Assembly (NCBI GenBank): GCA_001298545.1
Contig: LJCX01000025.1
Coordinates: 372,001-436,000 of the forward strand
Source of the DNA: Actinobacteria bacterium OV320
Lineage (GTDB): Bacteria > Actinomycetota > Actinomycetes > Streptomycetales > Streptomycetaceae
DNA length: 64,000 nt
Direction: 5' to 3'
The notes beneath the pieces were generated by a model. It worked only from the letters and a program-made list of their open reading frames with translations, searched no databases and was not told the DNA's origin. This document shows, in pieces, positions 25,632 through 34,500 of this stretch. The translations under genes were made by a program, and so were the position numbers. The stretch's first letter is position 1; each line of letters begins with the position of its first letter.

Positions 25632-26495
25632 TCAGGCAGCGGCTCCGCCACGGCCGGCCGCGAGGCGCGGCAGCACCCGGAAGCCGATGCCGCCCGCGAT
25701 CATCGTGGCGGCACCGATGATCAGGAAGCTGGTCTGACCGGCACCGGTCTCGGCGAGCTCCTTGCCACCACCCTGCGCGCTGGTGTCGGCGGCGGAGTCC
25801 GAGGTGTCGGTCAGCGCGGAGCTGCCCTCCTCCTGGGTGGAGGTGCCGTCGGTGTCGGTACCGCCGGCGGTGGAGCCACCGCCGGTGGAGCTCGAACCGC
25901 CGGTGGTGCCGGAGCCGCCGGTGGAGTCGTCGCCGCCGGTGGTGCTCGAACCGCCGGTGGTCGAGCTGCCGCCGGTGGTGGAGCCACCGGTCGTGGAGCC
26001 ACCCGTGGTAGAGCTGCCACCGGTCGTGGAGCCACCCGTGGTCGAGCTGCCACCCGTCGTGGAGCCACCCGTGGTCGTGGTGGAGCCGCCGGTGGTGGTG
26101 GAACCGCCCGTGGTGGTGGAACCGCCCGTGGTGGTGCTGCCGCCCGTGGTGGTGCTGGAGCCACCCGTCGAGGAGTCGCCGCCGGTGCTGGACGTTCCGC
26201 CGATGGAGACCGTCCCACCGATGGAGACCGACCCGCCGGTGCTGGAGTCGCCGCCCGTGGAGGAGCCGCCACCGGTCGAGGAGTCGCCGCCCGTGGAGCT
26301 CGTGCCGCCGGTCTCGCATTCCGGGGTGACGATGATGGTGCAGTCGTCGTCGCCGTCCATGGGGACGATCGTGCTCGTGTCGACAAGAGCGTCGTCGTCG
26401 GCCGAGGCGACGCCGGCGACCGTCAGCGAGGCGCCCGCGGCGATCACGGCGCCGGCGGCTATCCGCGCGAACCGGATCCGCGTCTTCTTGGTCAT
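25632..26495 (-). CDS. LAETG sortase-anchored protein with Ser/Thr/Gly repeats
   Basis: A 287-residue surface protein. Residues 1-32 are a signal peptide with an AxA-type end (GVASA/DDD). Residues 60-215 are a low-complexity run of units such as STTGG, STTTGG and SSTGGD. Then come LAETG (247-251), a hydrophobic helix (SFLIIGAATMIAGGIGFRVL) and a short tail with three arginines: a complete sortase sorting signal. LAxTG is the form used by class E sortases of Streptomyces (chaplins have it), so it should be linked to peptidoglycan. A short Cys-bearing head (DDDCTIIVTPEC) precedes the repeats. It may be a glycosylated wall stalk; no enzymatic domain is seen. No sortase gene lies nearby. Confidence 0.85.
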   Translation of the reverse strand: MTKKTRIRFARIAAGAVIAAGASLTVAGVASADDDALVDTSTIVPMDGDDDCTIIVTPECETGGTSSTGGDSSTGGGSSTGGDSSTGGSVSIGGTVSIGGTSSTGGDSSTGGSSTTTGGSTTTGGSTTTGGSTTTGGSTTTTGGSTTGGSSTTGGSTTGGSSTTGGSTTGGSTTGGSSTTGGSSTTGGDDSTGGSGTTGGSSSTGGGSTAGGTDTDGTSTQEEGSSALTDTSDSAADTSAQGGGKELAETGAGQTSFLIIGAATMIAGGIGFRVLPRLAAGRGGAAA

Positions 26496-26723
26496 ATAGC
26501 TGCTACCCCCAGTAGCTGAATCGTCGATGAGGCCGCGCCCGGGGCCGTGATCGACGGAGGTAGCTGAGCTGTAGCTGAAGCCCCCGGTTCACATGCGCCC
26601 CAGAGATACGCATGCCACACTGCACCTTCCCCACTTTTCAAAGCATCGTCAAGGTCGTTGCGTACGCAATGTCCAAGTCGGGGCGCTTTGCGTGTCGTTG
26701 GTGCTGTGAATGTGATGTAAAAA

Positions 26724-26752
26724 GCAACCGCCCCTGATTCAGGGGCGGTTGC
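26724..26752 (-). terminator. Intrinsic terminator of prfB
   Basis: Perfect 12-bp arms GCAACCGCCCCT and AGGGGCGGTTGC, followed on the minus strand by TTTTTAC, 14 bases after the prfB stop. A classical hairpin with U-tract. Confidence 0.92.
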
Positions 26753-26765
26753 CTTGTCGACAAAG

Positions 26766-27872
26766 TTACTTCTCTTGCTGCTTGCGCCAGCGAATTCCGG
26801 CTTCCAGGAACCCGTCGATCTCACCGTTGAACACGGCCTCGGGGTTACCGACCTCGAACTCGGTGCGCAGGTCCTTGACCATCTGGTACGGGTGCAGGAC
26901 GTACGAACGCATCTGGTTGCCCCAGGAGTTGCCGCCGTCGCCCTTGAGCGCGTCCATCTTGGCCTGCTCCTCCTGCCGGCGCCGGTCGAGCAGCTTGGCC
27001 TGGAGGACGTTCATCGCGGACGCCTTGTTCTGGATCTGCGACCGCTCGTTCTGGCAGGAGACGACGATGCCGGTGGGGAGGTGGGTGAGGCGCACCGCGG
27101 AGTCGGTGGTGTTCACGCCCTGGCCGCCGGGGCCGGAGGACCGGTAGACGTCCACCCGCAGCTCGGACTCGTCGATCTCGATGTGGTCGGTGGTCTCCAC
27201 CACGGGAAGGATCTCGACACCCGCGAAGGAGGTCTGCCGACGCCCCTGGTTGTCGAAGGGGGAGATCCGCACGAGCCGGTGCGTGCCCTGCTCCACGGAG
27301 AGGGTGCCGTAGGCGTACGGGATCTGCACGGCGAAGGTGGTCGACTTGATGCCGGCCTCTTCGGCGTACGACGTCTCGTAGATCTCGGTCTTGTAGCCGT
27401 GCTGCTCCGCCCACCGCAGGTACATCCGCTGGAGCTTCTCCGCGAAGTCGGCGGCGTCGACGCCACCGGCCTCGGCACGGATGTTCACGAGCGCCTCGCG
27501 GGAGTCGTACTCGCCGCTGAGCAGCGTACGGACCTCCATCTCGTCCAGCGCCTTCTTGACGGAGGTGAGCTCGGACTCGGCCTCGGCGAGGGTGTCCGGG
27601 TCGTCCTCCTCCTGGGCCATCTCGAACAGCACCGAGAGATCGTCGATCCGGCTGCGCAGCGCGTCCGCCTTCCTGACCTCGGCCTGGAGGTGGGACAGCT
27701 TGCTGGTGATCTTCTGCGCCTCGTCCGGGTTGTCCCACAGGGACGGCGCGGCCGCCTGCTCCTCGAGCACGGCGATATCTGCCCTCAGCTTGTCGAGGTC
27801 CAGAACGGCCTCGATCGACTCCATGGTCGAGGAGAGGGACTTGAGCTCTTCGGATACATCGACGACTGCCAC
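26766..27872 (-). CDS. prfB: Peptide chain release factor 2
   Basis: A 368-residue class 1 release factor. The stop-codon recognition loop SPF (LVRISPFDNQGRR) marks it as RF2, reading UGA and UAA, and GGQ in SSGPGGQGVNTTDSAVRL triggers hydrolysis of the peptidyl-tRNA. The frame is continuous, so the programmed +1 frameshift found in most bacterial prfB genes is absent, as in other Streptomyces. The start is GTG at 27872; GGAGG is only one base away, an unusually short spacing, but no better start exists. Confidence 0.96.
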   Translation of the reverse strand: MAVVDVSEELKSLSSTMESIEAVLDLDKLRADIAVLEEQAAAPSLWDNPDEAQKITSKLSHLQAEVRKADALRSRIDDLSVLFEMAQEEDDPDTLAEAESELTSVKKALDEMEVRTLLSGEYDSREALVNIRAEAGGVDAADFAEKLQRMYLRWAEQHGYKTEIYETSYAEEAGIKSTTFAVQIPYAYGTLSVEQGTHRLVRISPFDNQGRRQTSFAGVEILPVVETTDHIEIDESELRVDVYRSSGPGGQGVNTTDSAVRLTHLPTGIVVSCQNERSQIQNKASAMNVLQAKLLDRRRQEEQAKMDALKGDGGNSWGNQMRSYVLHPYQMVKDLRTEFEVGNPEAVFNGEIDGFLEAGIRWRKQQEK

Positions 27873-27907
27873 GCCTCCAGCCTAACGGACCCGGCATCCG
27901 AGCCCGC

Positions 27908-28036
27908 CCGGCCTCGACCGCCGAGCCCCGGCCAGCACCTCACAGCCCGTCCGACGCCGACCGCCGAGCCCCGGGCAGGACCTCACAGCCCGCCCGACGC
28001 CGACCGCCGAGACCCGCTCAGGACCTCACAGCCCGT
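27908..28036. repeat. 43-bp tandem repeat, three copies
   Basis: Three consecutive 43-bp units at 27908, 27951 and 27994, each containing GACCGCCGAG and ACCTCACAGCCCG. The last one runs directly into the dispersed intergenic repeat at 28029. They fill the gap between pkaB and prfB. Confidence 0.8.
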
Positions 28037-28099
28037 CCGGCGATTGAGGACGAGGCCCCTTCAGGGCCGAAGCGGGGGGCTGGGGGCGGCAGCCCCCAG
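28029..28099. repeat. Dispersed Streptomyces intergenic repeat, copy 2
   Basis: Starts CAGCCCGTCCGGCGATTGAG and ends in GGGGGCGGCAGCCCCC, closely matching the copy at 3188-3257. It ends three bases before the pkaB stop codon, so it follows pkaB on its transcript and may act as its terminator. Confidence 0.85.
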
Positions 28100-28101
28100 G
28101 G

Positions 28102-29355
28102 TCAGGGAGACGCCGGCGCCGAGTTCTTCGTGTCCTGCGGAGTCGCCCCCGCGTCGTCACCGGAGGTGGCCGCCCACGTGCCGATGCCCGCCGCCGCGGC
28201 CAGCGCCACCGCCGCCACGCCCAGCGTGATCCGCCGCCGCCGGGTGGCGGAACGGTTCCGTGCCGAGCCGGGCCGCGGCGCGCCCGCCGCCCTCGGCACC
28301 CGTGCCGTGCCGTGAGCCCCGCCCGCCAGTTCGTCCGGCGCGGGCACCCGCATCGACGTGTGGGTGTCCCGGTTGGAGTCCGGCTTCGCGCCGGGCACCA
28401 GCGGGACCGACCCGCGCCGCACCCGCCCGGAGGGCGCCGCGGGCGAGGACGCGGAGGGCGCGGCCTCGGCCGGCTCGCCCTCCCCCTCCTCCTGCTCCGG
28501 ATCCGGCTCGTCGACGTCCAGCGGCGGCATCCCGGCCAGCGTCGGCAGCTGCTCCCGCAGCCGCGCCGCCAGTTCGGACGCCCGCAGCCGGGAGGCCGGC
28601 GCCTTCGCCAGGCACTGCACGAGAAGCTGCCACAGCTCGTCCGTGATGCCGGGGAGCGGGGCGACGGACTCCGTGACGTGCCGGCGCAGCACCGCGCCGG
28701 GGTGGCCGCCGCCGAACGGGGTGAAGCCCGCGAGGAGCTCGTACAGCACGGTCGCCAGGGCGTAGATGTCCACCGAGGCGCGTGGCGGCAGGCCCTCCAC
28801 GATCTCCGGCGCCAGATAGTCCGGCGTGCCGATGATCTTCGTGGCGCGGGTCCGTTTGGGGGTGTCGATCAGTTTCGCGACGCCGAAGTCGGTCAGCAGC
28901 GCCCGGTGCGAGCCGCCGGGGCCGAGCGGACCCTGCATGTCGAGCAGGATGTTCTCGGGCTTCACGTCCCGGTGGACGATCCCGGCCGCGTGCGCGGCGG
29001 CCAGTCCCTCGGCGATGTCCGCGACGATCGCCACGGCGGCCTCGGGCGCGAGCCGTCGGTCCCGTTCGAGGCGGGTGCGCAGGTCCGTGCCGCGGACGAG
29101 GTCCATGACCAGGGCGAGGTCGTTGCCGTCGACCACCAGGTCCCGTACGGAGACCACGTGCGGGTGCTCCAGGCCGAGCAGGGCCGTGCGCTCCTGCACG
29201 AAGCGGCCCACGAGCTCCTCGTCGGAGGCGAGGTCCTCGCGCAGCAGCTTGACGGCGACGGGCCCGTCCGGTCCGTCGCCCAGCCACACCGTGCCGGCGC
29301 TGCCCCGTCCCAGGATCTGGTGGGCGGTGTACCGGCTGCCGATCTTCCGTGCCAA
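28102..29355 (-). CDS. pkaB: Ser/Thr protein kinase, PkaB-like
   Basis: A 417-residue Hanks-type kinase. Visible motifs: glycine loop GRGSAGTVWLG, the ATP lysine in VAVKLL, catalytic loop HRDVKPEN, LTDFGVAKL, and GTPDYLAPE. A Pro/Glu-rich linker follows the kinase domain, then one membrane helix (ITLGVAAVALAAAAGIGTWA) and a very short outer tail, so it lacks a sensor domain. The TTG at 29355, with GGAG just upstream, gives MARKIGSRYTAH and the 417-residue length of S. coelicolor PkaB. It follows pkaA on the same strand. Confidence 0.88.
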   Translation of the reverse strand: MARKIGSRYTAHQILGRGSAGTVWLGDGPDGPVAVKLLREDLASDEELVGRFVQERTALLGLEHPHVVSVRDLVVDGNDLALVMDLVRGTDLRTRLERDRRLAPEAAVAIVADIAEGLAAAHAAGIVHRDVKPENILLDMQGPLGPGGSHRALLTDFGVAKLIDTPKRTRATKIIGTPDYLAPEIVEGLPPRASVDIYALATVLYELLAGFTPFGGGHPGAVLRRHVTESVAPLPGITDELWQLLVQCLAKAPASRLRASELAARLREQLPTLAGMPPLDVDEPDPEQEEGEGEPAEAAPSASSPAAPSGRVRRGSVPLVPGAKPDSNRDTHTSMRVPAPDELAGGAHGTARVPRAAGAPRPGSARNRSATRRRRITLGVAAVALAAAAGIGTWAATSGDDAGATPQDTKNSAPASP

Positions 29356-29499
29356 GGCTGCTCCTACAGACGCGTGTTGCCCATCAAAGTACGCGTCCGA
29401 GGAGCCAACCTTCACCGCGGAGACGGAAATCACCCGCCGGATGTCGACAAGTACACAAGCTCACGGTCGGAACCGGAGCCCGTGGCGCTCGCCGGTGCC

Positions 29500-31221
29500 T
29501 CAGTTGCCCGTGCCGCCCGTGCCGCTGCCGCCCGAGTCGGCCAGGTCGCCGATCCAGCCGGTGACGTCGTTGAACCAGCCGCTGATCAGCTGCCAGTAGT
29601 TCTTGCCGGTGCCGATCCAGCCCTGGAGCGGGCTCAGCTCCCAGATCAGCCATCCGGCCACGAACAGGATGACGATCGTGAACAGACAGCCCTTCAGGCA
29701 GCCCAGCCCGGGGATCTTCATCGGGTTGGCACTGCGCTGCCGGGGCTCGCGCGGCTGCCGGGGTTCCGGCTCCGGCCGCTGCCTCGGCTGCTGTTGGGGC
29801 GCCGGCGCGTACCGCTGGGGCTGGTGTTGCGGCTGCTGGTGCTGCGGCGGCGCGTACTGCTGCTGCGGCTGCCCCTGGTAGCCGTAGCCGGGGGGCTGCT
29901 GCTGGCGCTGCTGAGGCCGCTGTTGGTGCTGGTTCTGCTGGTTCTGCTGGTTCTGCTGCGGATACGGCTGCTGCGGCTGCTGCTGGCGGGAGACCTGCCG
30001 CTGGGGGCGGCGGCGCAGCGGGTCCTCGCCGGGGTCGAGGTACTGCTGGACCTGCGTCGGCTCGTTGCGGTCGCGGGCGGCCCGCATCTGGGACTGCCAG
30101 GGATGCGGCTCCTGGCCCTGCTGCCCCTGCTGGCCCTGCTGGTGCGGCGGCACCGGCGGCAGGACGGCCGTCGGATCGGCGGCGCCCGCGGGACCGCCGG
30201 TGTGCGGCAGCACGGCGGTGGGGTCGGCGGCTCCGGCCGGACCGCTGGTGTGCGGCAGGACGCTGGTCGCGGCGTTCGGGTCGTAGGCGCCGCCCGGCAC
30301 GGTCGCGGGCGTCGGATCGGGCGCGAGGAGGTGGCCGACGCCGTCGGCGGCGGCGATCTGCATCGAGTTCGCGTGCACCCCGATGCCCTCGGCGACGATG
30401 CGCAGCCCGCGCGCGAGGTTCTCGGCGCTCGGCCGGTCGTCGGGGTTCTTGCGCAGACAGCGCTCGATGACCGTCCAGAGCGGGTCGGGGACCGTGGACG
30501 GGCGGCGCGGCTCGGCGTTCAGGTGCTGGTGCAGGACCTCGAGGGCGGAGCCGCCGGAGAACGGCGGCCGCCCGGTGACCAGCTCGTACAGCAGGATGCC
30601 GGCGCCGTAGATGTCCACGGCCGAGGTCTGCGGACGGCCCTCGGCGGACTCCGGCGCGACGTACGCGGGCGTGCCGACGAACTCGCTGGTCCGGGTCAGG
30701 CCCGGGGAGTCGGCGAGACGCGCGATACCGAAGTCGGTGAGCAGCGGGTGCATCTGCCCGCCGTTCTGCATCAACAGGACGTTGGCCGGCTTCAGGTCGC
30801 GGTGCACGACGCCGTCGGCGTGGCTGGCGGCGAGCGCGTCGGCGACCTGGGCGGTGAGCAGAGCGGCGGCGACGGGCGTGAAGGGGCCGTTCTCACGCAG
30901 GTAGCGGTGCAGGTCGGGGCCGTCGACGAGGTCCATGACCAGCGCCAGCAGATCGCCCTCGACCACCAGGTCGCGGACCCGGACGATGTTCGGGTGGGTC
31001 AGGCGCAGCAGCACCGAGCGCTCGCGCAGGAACCGCATCACGACGTCGGGGTCGTTCGCGAGCTCCTCCTTGAGGACCTTGATCGCGACGGTCTCCCCGG
31101 GCTGGCCGGCCACGGCCGCCTCGGCGCCCGCGGTCTCGCGCTGGCGCGCTCGCCAGACGGTGCCCGTGGCGCCGCGTCCGAGCGGCTCCTCGAGCAGGTA
31201 CTTGCTGCCGACTGGCCGCAC
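29500..31221 (-). CDS. pkaA: Ser/Thr protein kinase, PkaA-like
   Basis: A 573-residue Hanks-type kinase. Motifs: GRGATGTVWRA, VAIKVL, HRDLKPANVLL, LTDFGIARL and GTPAYVAPE. A long Gln/Pro-rich linker (QQGQQGQQGQEP, QQQPQQPYPQ and similar) joins it to a C-terminal membrane helix (CLFTIVILFVAGWLIWEL) and a short outer tail. The GTG at 31221 gives VRPVGSKYLLEEPLGRG. It lies upstream of pkaB with a 144-base gap, and is divergent from a protein with an FHA phosphothreonine-binding domain, a plausible target. Confidence 0.88.
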   Translation of the reverse strand: MRPVGSKYLLEEPLGRGATGTVWRARQRETAGAEAAVAGQPGETVAIKVLKEELANDPDVVMRFLRERSVLLRLTHPNIVRVRDLVVEGDLLALVMDLVDGPDLHRYLRENGPFTPVAAALLTAQVADALAASHADGVVHRDLKPANVLLMQNGGQMHPLLTDFGIARLADSPGLTRTSEFVGTPAYVAPESAEGRPQTSAVDIYGAGILLYELVTGRPPFSGGSALEVLHQHLNAEPRRPSTVPDPLWTVIERCLRKNPDDRPSAENLARGLRIVAEGIGVHANSMQIAAADGVGHLLAPDPTPATVPGGAYDPNAATSVLPHTSGPAGAADPTAVLPHTGGPAGAADPTAVLPPVPPHQQGQQGQQGQEPHPWQSQMRAARDRNEPTQVQQYLDPGEDPLRRRPQRQVSRQQQPQQPYPQQNQQNQQNQHQQRPQQRQQQPPGYGYQGQPQQQYAPPQHQQPQHQPQRYAPAPQQQPRQRPEPEPRQPREPRQRSANPMKIPGLGCLKGCLFTIVILFVAGWLIWELSPLQGWIGTGKNYWQLISGWFNDVTGWIGDLADSGGSGTGGTGN

Positions 31222-31557
31222 GTCACGCGCTCCCTGCTGCTTGCTTGCCTGTCCTGTCCGTGTTCCGACCCACTGTAGTGCCGCAGTGCGGACACCGGGC
31301 TGTCGTCTTCGTCCGAAGGAAAGACGCTCGGGGCGGTCTTCCTGGTTGCCGGGGCCGGACGTGACCGATCTCAACTGATCGTCGGTGACGCAGTTGTCAG
31401 GCACTTTTGCGGGCAGAGCCGACCAATCAAGATCACTTGTCCCCGGGTGTGGGGCGCGTTGTCAGTGACAGGTGCGAGGATGCCTTCAGTACTGGCCGCT
31501 GTGCTCGTGTGGGGTGGGGGGAAGTCCGCGCCCGTGCAGAAGGGACCGCTGACGGCG
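31222..31557. other. Divergent promoter region between pkaA and the FHA-FtsK gene
   Basis: About 335 bp with no gene seen. It must hold promoters in both directions. I cannot identify convincing -35/-10 pairs or operators. A possible upstream GTG start for the FHA gene lies at 31534. Confidence 0.5.
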
Positions 31558-34500
31558 ATGCAGATCCGGCTGACCGTCGTAGACCCGACGGCCCCGCCCT
31601 TCCCCGCGCCGGGCTCCGCTCGCGCGGGGGAAGTCCAGGCGCGGGCCCGCACCGCGAGCTGCGACGTGCTGGTCACGGCGCCCGCCGGCACGGCTCTGGC
31701 CGCGGTGGCGGCCGCGCTGGCCGCGGCGGTCTCCGGGGAGGGAGCCCCGTCGGCCTCCTCCGCGGCGGCGGTCGTGCTCTACGCGGGCGTGGAGCGGCTC
31801 GACACCCAGCGCTGCACGCTCGGCGAGCCACCGCTGATCGACGGCGCCGTGCTGTCCCTGGGCGCCCCGGCCGACCCCGAACCGCATCCCGAGGTCGACG
31901 AAGCCCCGGCCCGGCTGCACGTGGTGGCCGGACCCGACGCGGGCGGGGTCCATCTGCTGCACGGCGGCCAGGTCCGGGTGGGCCGCTCCGGCGACGCCGA
32001 CGTGCCCCTCGACGACCCGGACGTCTCGCGCCTGCACTGCGCGGTGACGCTCTCCCCCGAGGGCCGTGTCACGGTCGCCGACCTCGGCTCCACCAACGGC
32101 ACCACCCTGGACGGCGCCCGGGTACAGGACCGTCCCGTCCGCCTCGCCCCCGGCGCCCTGCTGCGCGTCGGCGAGTCGGCTCTGCGCCTGGCCCCGCCCG
32201 GCGGCCCGGGTCCCCGGGCGGCGACCACTCCGGACGGCGAGGGCCATGTCCGGGTGCCCTGCGCGGGCACGGACCCGGCGGCGGGCGAGGACCCGTCCGG
32301 CGGGAGCCCCGGTCCGGCCGCGGGCGCGGCACACACGCGTGCGGCGGGCGGCGGCGCGGGCGACCGGGAAGGCCCCTCCGGCCCGACCGGCCACGCCTAC
32401 GGCACGGTGGACTGGAACGGCTCGTCGCAGGGTCTGGGCGGGCGGACGCGCGGCGCCGGGGAAACCCACGCGGCGCCGGTGGTGCCCGGCCAGGGCACGG
32501 CGCCGCGCATCGAGAGCCGGCGCGGCGGCGAGGCACGCGCGGGGGACCCCGCACGCCGGAACCCGCCCGGAGCGGCGGCTCCCGGTGCTGTGTCCGGAGC
32601 GGGTGAAGGTTCCTCGGCCACCCACGCCGGCCGCTCGGGCCTCGGCTCGTTCACGGGGCCGTACGACGACGTCCGGGGACCGCACGGCGCGCCGGAGGAC
32701 GCGCGCACCCCGCACCGCCCCGCCGCCTCCGCTCCCGGCCCCGCCGCCCCCTCCGGCCCTTCGTCCGACCCTTCGTCCGTCTCCCCGTCCGCGTCCCCCT
32801 ACGAGGACGCCCCCGAAGCCGATCCGCGCGCGGCCTCCCGCCGCAAAGGCACCCCGCTGCGCGGCACCGACGTGCCCCCGGGCGTGCGCAAACGCGGCGG
32901 TCTCTCCGCGTGGGCGCGCCGGCTGGCCGGCGGTCGCGGCGACACGCAGGACACGGACACCCCCGGGACCTACGAGTACGAGGAGGAAGAGGCCGCGGCG
33001 CAGTCGTACCCGTCGGCCGCCGTGTCCCCCGCGCCCGAGACCTGGCCGGACCCGGCCGCACTGCTGCTGACGGCGCTGGGCCCCGGCCCCCGGCTGTGGG
33101 AACGCGGCCCGGGACACCCCGAGGCGCTCACCGTGCGGCTGGGCACCGCCGACCGGCCGGCGCCCGACGGCTCGGGCCTGCTGCCCGCCGTACCGGTGAC
33201 GACGGGGCTGCGCGAGGTCGGCGCGCTCGGTCTGGCCGGGCCGCGCCCGCGGCTGTCCGGGCTGGCGCGCGCGGTGCTGGCGCAGCTCGCCGCGCTGCAC
33301 TCCCCCGACGCCCTGGAAATCGTCCTGATCAGCACGGACCGCGCGCGTTCCGAGGAGGAGCGCGTCGCCGAGTGGTCCTGGCTGGGCTGGCTGCCGCAGC
33401 TGCGCCCGGGGCACGGACAGGACTGCCGTCTCCTGCTCGCCTACGACCGCGACCAGGCCACGGCCCGCGCCGACGAGCTGCTGCGCCGTCTGGAGGACCA
33501 CCTGGCCGACAGCGCGGGCGGCACGAGCGGTATGGGCGGCCCGAGCGGTGCGAGCGGCACGGGAGCGGTCCAGGTACCCGCGCCCCGCGGCGCCGGCCAC
33601 CGCCCCTCCTGGGCCGTGCCGGACGAGACCGAGGACGGCGGCTTCCCCGGCCCGTACACCGTGGTCGTCGTGGACGGCGATCCCGGCGGCGCGGACCTGC
33701 GCGAGGCGGTGGCCCGGCTGGCGGTGACCGGACCGCGCGCCGGGATACACGTCGTCTGTCTGGCCGAGACGCCCGCCGCCTCCCCTTCCTCTCCGGTGAC
33801 CGAGACCTACGAAGCGGCCTGCGCGACGGCGCCCACCTTCCGCGCCTGCGGAGCCGTCGCGCTGCTCAGCGGGGACGTGGCGACGGCGCTGCGGCTGCTG
33901 CGGGTCGCGCCGGCCGGGGCGGAGACGGAGCGGCCGGGCCCGGTGGGACCCGGCACGGTCGGCGCGGTGGACGCGGTCTCCCTCGCCTGGGCCGAACGCT
34001 TCGCGCGGGCCCTCGCGCCGCTGCGCCCGGACGGCGCGGGCGGCGGCGAGCGGCCCACGCGGGTGTCGGCTCCGCTGCCCCAGTCGGCCCGGCTCCTGGA
34101 CAAGCTGGGCCTCGCCCGGGCCACGCCCGCCTCGCTGATGGCCCGCTGGGCGGACGCGGCCGACGACGCCGAGGCGCTCGGCGGACGGGCGTGGGCCGTG
34201 CTCGGCGCGGGGCCGCGCGGACCGGTCGGCGTGGACCTGGTCGCCGAGGGCCCGCACCTGCTGATCGAGGGCCCGACGGGCAGCGGGCGTACGGAGCTGC
34301 TGCGGGCCGTCGTGGCCTCGCTGGCCGCCGCCGAGCGGCCGGACCGGCTGGGCATCATCCTGCTGGACGGCCGCGACACGGTCGGCAAGGGCGGCGGCGG
34401 TCACGGCGACGGCCTGCGGATCTGTACGGACGTACCGCATGTCACCTCCCACCTCACCGCCAACGACCCGGTCCGCATGCGGGAGTTCGCGCAGTCACTG

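Noticed and set aside
25900..26300. Repeated short units that might suggest a CRISPR array
   Set aside because: The units are codon-phased, vary gradually and lack unique spacers; they encode the Ser/Thr/Gly repeats of a surface protein.
27780..27872. Programmed +1 frameshift site expected in prfB
   Set aside because: The frame is continuous from the start, with no in-frame UGA after CUU near codon 25.
31486..34452. A 988-codon minus-strand frame opposite the FHA-FtsK gene
   Set aside because: Antisense shadow; the plus strand has FHA and FtsK motifs.
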